This document shows positions 1 through 8,819 of a DNA stretch of 64,000 bases, piece after piece. How positions within the stretch are numbered: position 1 is the stretch's first letter; every line of letters begins with the position of its first letter. The notes beneath the pieces are model-generated. The model worked only from the letters and a program-made list of their open reading frames with translations, did no database searches and was not told the origin of the DNA. Origin of the DNA: JBAJNN01 sp036881905 (GTDB lineage Bacteria; Pseudomonadota; Alphaproteobacteria; Rhizobiales; Im1); contig JBAJNN010000007.1 in assembly GCA_036881905.1 (NCBI GenBank), positions 1 through 64,000 of the forward strand, written 5' to 3'. A program made the translations under genes and the position numbers.

Positions 1-176
1 CTTTTTTCCAAACCCACGAAAAAATGCGGCCAAAACATCGGAAAAGCACCAGCTGATCCGGATTTTTGACGACCGATTCGCGTCTGTGGCCATTGAAAAT
101 ACTCGCATTGCCATGGTGCTTGTCCGTAATGATCATAAGAGACGCCTTGCCGTGACGCGTCAAAGGAGACGATATC

Positions 177-630
177 ATGAAGATGAGGACACTTGACCAA
201 GGGATCGAGGTTTCGGCGCTTGGTCTGGGATGCATGGGCATGAACCAGGCTTACGGCCCCTATGATGAAGCAGAGTCAATAAAGACCCTTCATCGGGCGG
301 TGGATCTTGGGGTGACTTTTTTCGATACGGCTGAGGTTTATGGCCCCTATCGCAACGAGGAATTGTTGGGCCGCGCCTTTGCCGGAATGCGCGACCGGCT
401 GGTGATCGCCACGAAGTTCGGGTTCACCTTCGATGCGATTGTCGGGGATGACGCCGCCATTACCGGCACGGATGGTTGTCGCGAGCAGGCGAAAGTGGTC
501 GCGGAGGCTTCACTTAAACGGCTCGGGATGGATATGATCGACCTCTATTATTTGCATCGGGTCGACCCGGAGGCGCCGATCGAAGAGAGCGTTGGCGAAG
601 GCCTCTCCTTCCCCTATCGACCGCTTACCC
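177..630 (+). pseudogene. aldo/keto reductase, N-terminal part only
   Basis: The first ~140 residues are a good aldo/keto reductase: an ALGLGCMGM motif near residue 14, FFDTAEVYGPYRNEELLGRA (the catalytic Asp and Tyr of the TIM barrel) near residue 48, and DLYYLHRVDP near residue 122. Members are ~330 residues NADPH-dependent oxidoreductases, so more than half is missing. Family similarity stops near base 597; about 11 unrelated codons run up to the IS left end at 631, so the gene was probably truncated before or during the IS insertion. No C-terminal half is visible after the IS. The start is supported by an AAAGGAGA ribosome site eight bases upstream. Confidence 0.8.
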
Positions 631-692
631 TGGACTTTCCCGGAAAAAGTGGAGGGACTTTCTGATAGCGTTTGACGCAACAGGAGGACCGG

Positions 693-984
693 ATGGGCAA
701 GAGAGAGCGCAAGACATTCAGCGAAGATTTCAAGAAGGAAGCCGTCCGGCTGACGGAAAACCAGTGGGCGCACGATCGGCCAGGTAGCGCAGGATTTGGG
801 ACTTGGCCTGTCGACGTTGACCCGCTGGAAGCGGCAATCCCGGGAAGCGGACCTGCTGGCAGGCCCACACGAGGATACAGCCAAGGAGCTGGCACGGTTG
901 CGCAAGGAAAAAGACATTCTCCGTCAGGAGCGCGAGATCCTCAAACGGGCCGCAACTTTTTTCGCCAGGGAGGGAAGTCGATGA
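693..984 (+). pseudogene. IS3 orfA (HTH protein), frameshifted
   Basis: OrfA supplies the helix-turn-helix and leucine-zipper part of the IS3 transposase. The N-terminus (MGKRERKTFSEDFKKEAVRL) is in one frame. The rest, including LGLSTLTRWKRQ and the zipper LARLRKEKDILRQEREIL, is in the next frame. Removing one A from the A4 run at 757-760 restores a continuous family-typical protein across the HTH. The orfA stop (982-984) overlaps the orfB start as ATGA. A side effect is that the N-terminus now lies in the orfB frame, giving one misleading 391-codon ORF. Decay, slippage and base-call error are all possible. Confidence 0.75.
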
Positions 985-1847
985 GATTTAAGCTCATCGA
1001 TGAGGCGAAGAAGGAATTCCCCGTGCATCGCCTGTGCACCGTTCTTGGCGTCAGCGAGAGCGGATATTTTGCCTGGAAGGGCCGACCGGCCAGTCGCCGG
1101 CAGAATGAGGATATGGTCCTGCTGGCGCATATCCGTTCGCAATTCGCCACGTCCAATGAGACCTATGGTGCGCCGCGCATGCATGTCGAGCTCAAGGAAG
1201 ACGGTCTTGATGTCGGGCGGCATCGCGTTGCCCGGCTGATGCGCGACAATGGCCTGAAGGCTCTGCAGAAACGTCGCTACAAGAAGACGACCGACAGCAG
1301 TCATGGCGGTCCGGTGACCGCCAATCTCCTCGACCAGGACTTCAATTGCGACGGCCCCGATCAGAAGTGGGGCGCCGACATCAGTTACATCTGGACGACC
1401 GAGGGCTGGCTCTATCTGGCGATCGTGCTCGACCTTTATTCCCGGCGCATTATCGGCTGGGCGACGAGCGATCGTTTGAAGAAGGATCTGGCCCTCAATG
1501 CGCTGCGGCGCGCAATTGCCCTGCGACAACCGTCTCCCGGCCTGATCCAGCACACCGACCGCGGCAGCCAATATTGTTCGCATGACTATCAGCGGCTGTT
1601 GAAGGCGCACGGTATCATCGCGTCGATGAGCGGCAAGGGCAATTGCTACGATAACGCAATGGTGGAAACGGTGTTCAAGACGATCAAGAACGAGCGGGTC
1701 TGGAGGACGATCTTCCAGACCCGCACCGCTGCCGAAATCGCCCTTGGCCGATATATCGACGGCTTCTACAATCCACGTCGGCGACATTCCGCTCTGGGAT
1801 ACAAATCGCCGGTATCATTCGAGGCCGAAATGGCCATCACAGAGTGA
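981..1847 (+). CDS. IS3-family transposase OrfB (DDE integrase)
   Basis: This is the catalytic subunit of the IS3 transposase. The N-terminal HTH_21-like part (FKLIDEAKKEFPVHRLCTVL and GYFAWKGRP) is followed by the rve core. Catalytic residues are visible: Asp in QKWGADISYIWT, Asp in IQHTDRGSQYCS, and Glu in CYDNAMVETVFKTIKNE, with the DD(35)E spacing expected. Length (288 aa) is normal and there is no stop. The ATG overlaps the orfA stop, and production of the OrfAB fusion would normally need -1 frameshifting. Confidence 0.9.
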   Translation: MRFKLIDEAKKEFPVHRLCTVLGVSESGYFAWKGRPASRRQNEDMVLLAHIRSQFATSNETYGAPRMHVELKEDGLDVGRHRVARLMRDNGLKALQKRRYKKTTDSSHGGPVTANLLDQDFNCDGPDQKWGADISYIWTTEGWLYLAIVLDLYSRRIIGWATSDRLKKDLALNALRRAIALRQPSPGLIQHTDRGSQYCSHDYQRLLKAHGIIASMSGKGNCYDNAMVETVFKTIKNERVWRTIFQTRTAAEIALGRYIDGFYNPRRRHSALGYKSPVSFEAEMAITE

Positions 1848-1877
1848 AAGCCTCTCCACTAAATCCGGGCAAGTCCA

Positions 1878-2136
1878 CCCGAACCTCTGTCGGCCTCTGA
1901 CTCTTGGAAACGCCCCACAGACGCACCCAGGAACGCCAAACGGCACCCCGACCGGTAGGAGAAGGTCCTTCAGGTTTGGCGACTTTGCCAATCATCCCCT
2001 TGCGTCGTCCGATTAGCGCCACCTGGCCGAAACTCTCTACTGGTCGGGTCCAAATAGCCATACGGCAGACGTCCCTCCCTTACCCTTAACCCAAGAACAA
2101 CCAAAGGGTTATCAGCCCCACCCCTGTCGTCAATCC
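1878..2136. other. non-coding interval after the IS
   Basis: About 260 bases between the IS right end and the end of the gajB remnant. No ORF on either strand has convincing protein character, and the missing half of the aldo/keto reductase is not here. It may be degraded chromosomal sequence. Confidence 0.5.
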
Positions 2137-3565
2137 CTATCCGTTGAGCATCTGATCCGACGTAGAGCACAAGACAAGCATTGCTGATCCCCGTGTCATC
2201 GCGACATAAAGGTTGTTTGCATCGAGGTCATGGGCTTCGAGGATGACGCAGACGTCGGCTTCAAGGCCCTTGAGAAGCAGCGTGCTGCCGACGGAGCGTT
2301 TGGCGAGGGGGTGACCGATGAGGCGGTTTTGTTCGCGGATGCGGACGGCGGCATCGTAAAACGTGTTGCCTTCGGTGCCGTCGCACTGCTTCAGCGCTTT
2401 CATGCAGGCACGAAGGACGGCAGGACGGTGCTGGCGAACACCCCCTTCCTTGTTGATTTCAACGAGCAGATTTGCTGCTGATTTTGGTGAGGGGTCAGAG
2501 CAAAAGGCGAATGCAGCTTTTTCTGTGTTTGAAGGCGCTTTGCGGGCAGTGCCCCCTTGCAGCGAGCCAACACGATTGATCAGGTCGGGGGCGCCGACAT
2601 TGGTCATGACATCGCCTGCAAATGTGGCCAGCTTGGGAAAGGCATCAGCCGAGGGGAAATCGAAACGCTGTGCAAAATCGACGAAGTCACGAAGGTCGAC
2701 ATTCTCAACCGTGACGGCACCGGGCGTTCGGCTTGCCATATCACGCTGGCTTTGGGGGCTTGTACTGCGCCCGATGATCAGCACGCGACCGTCTGCTGTG
2801 GGCAGTGCAGCAGTGCGTGCGGCGCGCATTTGCCTGACCATGTCTTCGGTGCCGTCCAGATAAACCCAGCTCACTTCATCCGGTGTGACTGTCAGGTCAA
2901 TGGCTTCGCTGTTTAGAAGCCTCCTGCGGACGTCCAAGAGCCAGCGCCCGAAGCCTTCCTTGCCCGCATTGATCCAACGCCATGGCGTTTCAAGCTCCCC
3001 CGACAACGGGAAAGTATGTGCAGACGTTTTCATCCCATTTGGCAAGCGGGTCACTGCCGAAGCCGAAGATTGCCTGCATGGGGTCGCCAAGAACGCAGGT
3101 CGGTAAAGTCTGGGCCGCATAGGCCACGACGGCGTGCTGGCGGATGGAGCAGTCCTGATACTCATCCACGATCAAGCGAGCGTAGCTTGCCGCCAGCACG
3201 TCGCTGATATGCCCTGCCTTGAGTAGGTTCCTTGCCGCGACACGAATGTTCGGGTAGTCGGTTCCTGCGTTCGCCAACTTCAGGATGTTAGGGTCATAAG
3301 CGCCTCGCTGCGGGAACATCGAAATGAGCCGCATGGCCCACCCATCAATCGTCGAAAGTCGATAGGCCTTTGGCGGCACACAGGCACGGTCTAATCTCTC
3401 ACGAAGGGCAACCACGCCTGCATTGGTGTGGGTAAGAACGAGGATCGGTTTCGGGTCTGAGTGTCTGGCCAGCGATTCCGCGATAAGGTAAGTTTTCCCG
3501 CAGCCTGCCGGAGCGGTAACGGTTCCCCTGTCTATCGCCAGCAAGTCAATTTCAGGCTCCGGCAT
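2137..3565 (-). pseudogene. gajB: Gabija GajB, UvrD-like helicase, frameshifted
   Basis: GajB is the superfamily 1 helicase partner of the Gabija anti-phage complex. The N-terminal half has Walker A (APAGCGKT), Walker B/motif II (LIVDEYQDCS) and motif III (LGDPMQAIFGF). The C-terminal half has motif V/VI-like STLLLKGLEADV and NNLYVAMTRG. The halves are in different frames; removing one C/G from the GGG run at 3008-3010 joins them as ...CTYFPLSGELETPW. The start at 3565 (alternative 3598) overlaps the gajA end by 14 bases, as expected for a coupled pair. If the shift is real the system is probably inactive. Confidence 0.85.
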
Positions 3566-5282
3566 TGCCAGCCCACCTGCAGACAGTTTCGACGGCACCT
3601 CTGAAATTCGCGTCCGCGTTCGGCAGGTCCGGACCGATAATCTCCCGCGCCGCCTGTTCCATCCAGCTCAGTTGCTTGAACCAGCCTTTCTTGCGGATGC
3701 TGGAGGCCCCCGCCAGAACGTCCCGAGTTTGAGCGTTGTATCCGTCGATCAGCGCTTGGGTCTGTATGCCTTGAAGCGTTTCGCCATTCGTCGCCCGTGA
3801 TTGGATATGCCCGCCAACCACATCTTCGCCATGCAGCTTGATAGCAAAGTCGATCAGCTTACCGACAGCGTCGTCGGACAGGCTCAGGAATAGCTCTGCT
3901 TCAAGGCAACGATCATCCCGCCATGTGAAGACTGCCCTACCATCGATAAAGGCCTGATGGGTTTCTGCCGTCGGTTTCTGATCGTCGTCCCTAAGAATAG
4001 CGGTCCGATAGCCGAGAGATCGAAGCAGGGTTCCACGCTTGTAAGAATCGTCAGGCCCGCCGCCGCCGGCATCGACGAGGGCAACGCCTTGTGCCGCTAT
4101 TGGTACCTGTCCCTGTCCCTCATAATACTGGTCCAACCCTCGCACGAAGCCCACTTCGGTCGCGCCCTCACAGACAATCACCGACGTTGCCAGAAACGCA
4201 TCCGGGTAGAGGCGTATCGTTCCCTGAACGGCGTTTTCATTGCCGACGTTGATGACTTCATGTTGGTCGCCCCGGCTTCGCACGACATAGAGCTGGCTCC
4301 CTGCCAACTCGCGCAGCGCCACGGGTGAGTGGGTCGTCAGGAACGCTTGCAGTGGTTCTTCCGCTTCCTTCGCGCCAAGAGAGCTGAGCAGGCGCATAAT
4401 GCGGTGGGGCTCAAGTCCATGCTCCAACTCGTCGATCAGGATAATCGACGTTGTTTGAGCGGCCATTCTTTGCAGGCCCGCGATCAGCAGGCGGGTTGAT
4501 CCAATCCCAAGTCCTTTCAGCGGTATGCCGGCCTCATCATGTAGCGATATCGTGCCGCCGCTCACAGATACGGAATGGGCATCCAGCATGGCTTTGACTT
4601 CATCGCCAACAGGAATACCCAGGTACTTGGCCGTGTCCGCCACAATCTTGAGTGCATAACCTAGCTGCTCCTTGGCATCGTCGCCAAAAGCCGCTCTCGC
4701 TTCGCGGGCTGCTTTGACGATTGCCGCCGAGGCGTCCACGCGCTCTTCAGTCAGGCGATTGAGAACAGATCCCCGCCGCCAACCAAGATTAAGATCAGCA
4801 AAGGCACCAATGCGGGTCGGGGCTAGCCGTGCCCGGTCTGCCCAGGACAGGTTACGGCTTAGGCCTTGAGCTTCCGCACGAACAGAAACGAGCGACCAAG
4901 ACGGCTCCAGGTCGCCCTCGACTTTCAGGCGCAGCGTCAGGACCGTCTCAGCATCTTTTTCGGGTTCGTCTTCCACCTCGATGGTATCAGCATTAAAGCC
5001 CTGCAGAAACATGCCGTAGCTATTCATGCTCCTCAGCGCGTCATCAAGTGCCCCAATGGTGAGGGTGATCTGGATAGGCTTTTCAACATCAAGCTGGTGG
5101 AAATCAGCATCAGTCATCTGAAAGTTTCGACGGGCACCAAAGCAGAAATCAATCGCGTCGAGGATTGTCGATTTTCCGCTGTCGCCTGGACCAATGAGAC
5201 AATTAATACCGTTTTTCGGCGGCCAAGACAGACTCCTAATGCCTCGGAAGTTTTCAATTTCTATTTTTCTGATCCAAGACAT
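3552..5282 (-). CDS. gajA: Gabija GajA, OLD-like ATPase/TOPRIM nuclease
   Basis: GajA is the sequence-specific nicking nuclease of Gabija, held inactive by nucleotides and released when phage activity depletes them. The 576-residue length matches the family. Walker A is GPGDSGKST (31-39), a signature-like segment is at 257-265, Walker B is ILIDELEHG (281-289), and the H-loop is TTHSP (316-320). The C-terminal TOPRIM part shows VIVCEGATEVGFV (368-380) and AILRDDDQ (428-435), which carry the metal-binding acids. It is followed with overlap by gajB on the same strand and lies outside the tRNA-bounded element, so it was gained separately. Confidence 0.9.
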   Translation of the reverse strand: MSWIRKIEIENFRGIRSLSWPPKNGINCLIGPGDSGKSTILDAIDFCFGARRNFQMTDADFHQLDVEKPIQITLTIGALDDALRSMNSYGMFLQGFNADTIEVEDEPEKDAETVLTLRLKVEGDLEPSWSLVSVRAEAQGLSRNLSWADRARLAPTRIGAFADLNLGWRRGSVLNRLTEERVDASAAIVKAAREARAAFGDDAKEQLGYALKIVADTAKYLGIPVGDEVKAMLDAHSVSVSGGTISLHDEAGIPLKGLGIGSTRLLIAGLQRMAAQTTSIILIDELEHGLEPHRIMRLLSSLGAKEAEEPLQAFLTTHSPVALRELAGSQLYVVRSRGDQHEVINVGNENAVQGTIRLYPDAFLATSVIVCEGATEVGFVRGLDQYYEGQGQVPIAAQGVALVDAGGGGPDDSYKRGTLLRSLGYRTAILRDDDQKPTAETHQAFIDGRAVFTWRDDRCLEAELFLSLSDDAVGKLIDFAIKLHGEDVVGGHIQSRATNGETLQGIQTQALIDGYNAQTRDVLAGASSIRKKGWFKQLSWMEQAAREIIGPDLPNADANFRGAVETVCRWAGNAGA

Positions 5283-5605
5283 ATTTTAATTTTCTTCCAA
5301 TCTTTTGGTTGATTTGCTCTACATCGATTCTAACCACACCGACTGCGAGTATCATCCCAAAATGGTGGTGGGGAAAGCCTTCCCCTGCCTGCAACCGCCT
5401 TTCGGCGTTTTCCGCCCCCACTTCTAGCATTGGGTGATGGAACGTCACAGCTTGAAGCGCCAGATAATTTAGAATTGCCTCATGTTATCTTCAGTAACTT
5501 CGAGTCAGAATATCACGAATCAACACGGGCTGGGTCTTGTCGTAAAAAAGCAACGGTGTTGACTCGGTGCTGACTTTTCCAAAATCACATCACATGGCGA
5601 GAATC
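5283..5605. other. intergenic region between gajA and attL
   Basis: About 320 bases, AT-rich near gajA, where its promoter should lie on the minus strand. I see no convincing gene. Short ORFs here lack family character. Confidence 0.5.
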
Positions 5606-5686
5606 AAAAAGCCCGTAACTATTTGAAGTTACGGGCTTATTTGGTTGCGGGGGCAGGATTTGAGCCTGCGACCTTCAGGTTATGAG
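5606..5686. repeat. attL: 81-bp copy of tRNA-fMet 3' part plus terminator
   Basis: Identical to 57979-58059 except position 5664 (G against A at 58037). It contains the terminator hairpin (5610-5620 with 5627-5637) and the tRNA 3' part from CCA back to the anticodon loop. Identity ends right at the anticodon loop (TATGAG), placing the crossover there, a usual site for P4-type integrases. The tRNA 5' half is absent, so this copy is not a functional tRNA. Confidence 0.93.
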
Positions 5687-5818
5687 ACCGTTCATGAAAA
5701 GTTCTCTGCGCTTCGAATGATTGCGCAGAACTACGATAAGTCGTTGATTTTACTTGATATTTTTGGTCAACAGCCTTCTATTGGTTTCGAAGCAGCGCGC
5801 GGCGACTTTCGCCCTCAT

Positions 5819-5839
5819 GTGTCCATGGTGAGTCCATGG
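5819..5839. promoter_or_regulatory. left arm-type integrase sites (two repeats)
   Basis: GTGTCCATGG (5819-5828) and GAGTCCATGG (5830-5839) are direct repeats with 11-bp phasing. Near-identical repeats with the same phasing lie just inside attR (57931 and 57942). Matching repeats on both sides of the att core fit arm-type binding sites for the integrase N-terminal domain. Confidence 0.7.
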
Positions 5840-5898
5840 ATTATCGGCGGACCGTAGCGGGTTAATCGGAACCAACATCGGACGGAGGCCTCTGCTCC

Positions 5899-7095
5899 AT
5901 GCCCAAGATCACCAAACGCCTCGTCGAGGCGGCCGAGATCCGGGACAAGGACTACATCATCTTCGACAGCGAGATCCCCGGCTTCGGGGCCCGCATCTTG
6001 CCGAGCGGCAAGCGCTCCTACCTGGTTCAATACCGGATCGGCCGGAAGTTCCGGCGCATGAGCCTCGGCCTCCACGGCATCCTCACCACTGAGAAGGCCC
6101 GAGGTAAAGCGATCAAGGTTCTTGGCCGCGTCAAGGACGGCGAAGACCCGGCCGGAGCCCGCGAGAAGGCCCGCACCGAGTTGACCGTCGACGATCTGGG
6201 ACGCCGCGTCATCGACGAACACGCGGCCCATCACTGCAAGCCACGCACGGTCGACGGCTATCGCTATTACCTGAAGGCCTACATCCGCGATCGGATTGGC
6301 CACCTGCGGATCAGCGAGATCAAACGCGCCGATATCGCCAAACTTCATCATGACCTCCGCTTCGCGCCCATTCAGGCCAATCGATGCCTCCAGTTCCTGT
6401 CGAAGGCCTTCAACCTCGCCGAGGTCTGGGGGCTGCGCCCTGATGGCACCAACCCCTGCCGGCACGTCAAGAAGTACCCTGAGCAGAAACGGGAGCGCTA
6501 CCTCTCGAAGGAAGAGCTGGCCCGGCTCGGTGAAACCCTACGGCAATGCGAGCAGGAAGGCATCGAGAGCCAGTCTGCGATCAACGCCTTGCGGCTGCTG
6601 ATCTTCACCGGCTGCCGGCTCTCCGAGATCATGACCCTCAAATGGGATCACGTGGATTTCGAGGGGATGGCGCTTCACCTTCCCGATTCCAAAACCGGGG
6701 CCAAGACCGTCCACATCGGCGCCCCGGCGATCGAGGTCCTTTCCAAGATCGAGCGGCTGGATGAAAACCCTTGGGTCATCACCGGGAAAAACCCCGGTGC
6801 GCACCTGACCGACCTGCAACCGCCCTGGCGGCGTATCCGCAAGCGCGCCGGCATTGACGACGTCCGAATCCACGACCTGCGTCACACGTTCGCCTCGACC
6901 GCCGTCGCATCCGGCCAAGGGCTCCCGATGATTGGCAAACTGCTCGGCCACACCCAGGTTCAAACGACCGCCCGCTACGCTCACCTTGCGGCCGAGCCTG
7001 TCAAGGCCGCTGCCAACACGGTGTCGTCCGATATCGCTGCCTCTATGGACGGGCAATCCAGCACAATCATTACTCTCCAACGATCTGCACGCTGA
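5899..7095 (+). CDS. int: tyrosine-type site-specific integrase
   Basis: Catalyses integration and excision at tRNA-fMet. The 398 residues follow the P4/DUF4102 plan: an N-terminal arm-binding domain (residues 1-90, GFGARILPSGKRSYLVQYR), a core-binding SAM-like domain (~95-190) and a C-terminal catalytic domain. Catalytic residues visible are Arg240 (TGCRLSEI), Lys265 (DSKTG), His325 and Arg328 (HDLRHTFAS), His351 (LGHTQ) and Tyr360 (TARYAHL), a complete set. Its position next to attL and the tRNA boundary agree with this class. No frameshift is seen, so the enzyme is likely active. Confidence 0.95.
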   Translation: MPKITKRLVEAAEIRDKDYIIFDSEIPGFGARILPSGKRSYLVQYRIGRKFRRMSLGLHGILTTEKARGKAIKVLGRVKDGEDPAGAREKARTELTVDDLGRRVIDEHAAHHCKPRTVDGYRYYLKAYIRDRIGHLRISEIKRADIAKLHHDLRFAPIQANRCLQFLSKAFNLAEVWGLRPDGTNPCRHVKKYPEQKRERYLSKEELARLGETLRQCEQEGIESQSAINALRLLIFTGCRLSEIMTLKWDHVDFEGMALHLPDSKTGAKTVHIGAPAIEVLSKIERLDENPWVITGKNPGAHLTDLQPPWRRIRKRAGIDDVRIHDLRHTFASTAVASGQGLPMIGKLLGHTQVQTTARYAHLAAEPVKAAANTVSSDIAASMDGQSSTIITLQRSAR

Positions 7096-7207
7096 CCCTC
7101 CCGGGGCTGACAGCAACGACAGTCGAGATAAGCTCTCGTCAGCTTGCCAATTTTGTATTATTTTCCATCCTGAGTTCAGCGGTCTCGACTAAGAGGAAAG
7201 ACGGCCG

Positions 7208-7420
7208 ATGGCCGACACCGACGTTATGACCGTGCGCGAGGTGGCCGAATATTTGAAGGTCAAGGAGCGCACCATTTATCGGTTGGTCGCTCGGGGAGAC
7301 ATTCCCGCGTTCAAGGTTGGGGGCTCATGGCGTTTTAGAAAGGGTGAGATCGACCAATGGACCGAATCGAATGCCATCGGGCCGAATGACACAGGGGAAA
7401 AAGCGGATCAGGATGAATGA
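7208..7420 (+). CDS. excisionase-like HTH_17 DNA-binding protein
   Basis: A 70-residue protein with one MerR/excisionase-type winged helix: TVREVAEYLKVKERTIYRLVARGDIPAFKVGG.WRF.KGEIDQW. Small proteins of this kind beside a tyrosine integrase usually act as recombination directionality factors or as regulators of the integration genes. The GAGGAAAG ribosome site precedes the ATG. A role in controlling the following plus-strand defence operon is equally possible, because it lies between int and that block. Confidence 0.8.
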   Translation: MADTDVMTVREVAEYLKVKERTIYRLVARGDIPAFKVGGSWRFRKGEIDQWTESNAIGPNDTGEKADQDE

Positions 7421-7521
7421 TTGTCCCAACGATACTCGGGACGCGCTATCCATGGTGAACCTGTCCAACTCACGTTTGAGTGGCTTGGGCATGACGGAAT
7501 GTACATGAAGGAGCCTGGCCG

Positions 7522-7743
7522 TTGAGTGGTGACGCCCCCCTGAGCGAAGGACAAATCGTTACCGCCCTGCTCTTCAGCGAGCCAATGCGGGTGGAAACCG
7601 TTCGCGCCAATGGCCCTAACACCTGGCTCGCGGGCCTTGCCGGGTTGCAGTCGGAACAGTTCCACAGGGCCACCGAGGGCTTGACAAGAAACATATTCAA
7701 TAAAGCCCGTGACAGGAATTCGGGCGGGGGCCGTTTTCAATGA
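7522..7743 (+). pseudogene. N-terminal-like fragment of an SNF2-type defence helicase
   Basis: A 73-codon ORF with a TTG start nine bases after AAGGAG. The segment SEGQIVTALLFSEPMRV followed by ...GPNTWLAGLAGLQSEQF resembles, from memory, the first ~50 residues of large SNF2/DUF3883-type helicases of defence islands. Similarity fades after SEQFHRAT, and the rest (LTRNIFNKARDRNSGGGRFQ) looks unrelated. The stop overlaps the next gene start (ATGA at 7740), so it is translated in the same operon. The matching helicase C-terminus appears fused to the gene ending at 16598. It could also be a genuine small protein. Confidence 0.5.
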
Positions 7744-8819
7744 GAGCCAAGACAGAACAAAAATCAGCGAGAAAGAAGTGGTTCCGCACCACTGAGCACG
7801 GCAAGATTTTTAACGGCGATTCCTATCATTTTGTTTCTGGTTTGCGCGAAAACTCGACCGACCTGGTTGTAACGAGTCCGCCCTTCGGGCTTGTACGGGA
7901 AAAAGAGTATGGGAACGTTCCCGCCGACGAGTACCTGGACTGGTTCCGTCCCTACGCCACGCAGTTTCACCGCATTCTCAAGAAATCCGGCAGTCTGGTC
8001 ATAGATATCGGCGGCGTATGGAACAAGGGAGAACCGACGCGGCATCTCTACCATTTCGAACTGCTGATAATGCTCTGCAAGGAATATGGATTCCATCTCG
8101 CGCAGGATTTTTACTGGTGGAACCCGGCCAAACTACCAACGCCCGCCGAGTGGGTCACGGTCCGGCGCATACGGGTGAAAGATGCTGTCAACAAGGTCTG
8201 GTGGCTCTCAAAATCCCCCTGGCCGAAGGCATGCAACAAAAGGGTGCTCCAGCCCTACAGCGACAGCATGCGCGACCTTCTGAAGAACGGGTACAAGCCC
8301 AATCTGAGACCTTCGGGACACGACATAAGCGACCGGTTCGGTACGGATAACGGCGCTGCAATTCCGCCGAACCTGCTTGCAATCGCCAACACGGAAAGCA
8401 ACAGCCCCTATCTCCGCTACTGCCGGGACAAGGGCTTGAAGCCGCACCCCGCGCGCTTTCCGCTGGAACTGCCGGAGTTTTTCATACGCATGCTTACCGA
8501 CGAGGGCGACAGCGTGCTCGACCCGTTCGCCGGAAGTTGCGCCACCGGAGAGATTTGCGAGCGATTGAAGCGCAAGTGGACCTGTGTGGAACTCAGGAGG
8601 GATTATCTCGAAAGCGCATTGGGGCGCTTCGATCCGGACTACGCTTCGGCCAACGGCAACGGCGCGAACGGCGATCACGCCGATCCAAAACCGCTTAAAG
8701 ACAGTGACTTTTACAAGCTTCCCAGAGCCGGGGTTCTATGGAACGGCGCGACCGAAGGGAAGCTGGCAAAGAGCGGCGGAAAGCGCCGCAGCAAGAACAC
8801 GAAGGACGGGCGCAAATGA
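7740..8819 (+). CDS. DNA methyltransferase, beta-class (N4-C or N6-A)
   Basis: A 359-residue SAM-dependent DNA methyltransferase. Motif IV (VVTSPPFGL, residues 43-51) is N-terminal and the SAM-binding motif I (VLDPFAGSCATGE) is C-terminal near residue 262, the beta-class order. A TSPPF motif IV is found in N4-cytosine and some N6-adenine enzymes, so the target base is open. The C-terminus is a Lys/Arg-rich tail (KSGGKRRSKNTKDGRK). It overlaps the neighbouring genes by ATGA on both sides, so it belongs to a coupled operon with the PLD-helicase and DndD-like ATPase, where it probably marks self DNA. Confidence 0.85.
   Translation: MRAKTEQKSARKKWFRTTEHGKIFNGDSYHFVSGLRENSTDLVVTSPPFGLVREKEYGNVPADEYLDWFRPYATQFHRILKKSGSLVIDIGGVWNKGEPTRHLYHFELLIMLCKEYGFHLAQDFYWWNPAKLPTPAEWVTVRRIRVKDAVNKVWWLSKSPWPKACNKRVLQPYSDSMRDLLKNGYKPNLRPSGHDISDRFGTDNGAAIPPNLLAIANTESNSPYLRYCRDKGLKPHPARFPLELPEFFIRMLTDEGDSVLDPFAGSCATGEICERLKRKWTCVELRRDYLESALGRFDPDYASANGNGANGDHADPKPLKDSDFYKLPRAGVLWNGATEGKLAKSGGKRRSKNTKDGRK

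Larger units (their letters stand above)
631..1877 (+). mobile_element. IS3-family insertion sequence, 1247 bp
   Basis: The ends are imperfect inverted repeats of 32 bp: left end 631-662, right end 1846-1877, both starting TGGACTT when read inward. CCC just outside each end (628-630 and 1878-1880) fits a 3-bp target duplication, usual for IS3 elements. Inside are overlapping orfA and orfB in the IS3 arrangement. orfB is intact but orfA is frameshifted, so autonomous transposition is doubtful unless the shift is a sequencing error. Confidence 0.88.

Noticed and set aside
672..1847. A single 391-codon transposase gene
   Set aside because: The middle part is not protein-like; it results from the one-base shift that joins the orfA start to the orfB frame. 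The HTH is in the neighbouring frame.
5641..5686. A second tRNA-fMet gene at attL
   Set aside because: Only the 3' part up to the anticodon loop is present; the sequence then departs, so it cannot fold as a tRNA.
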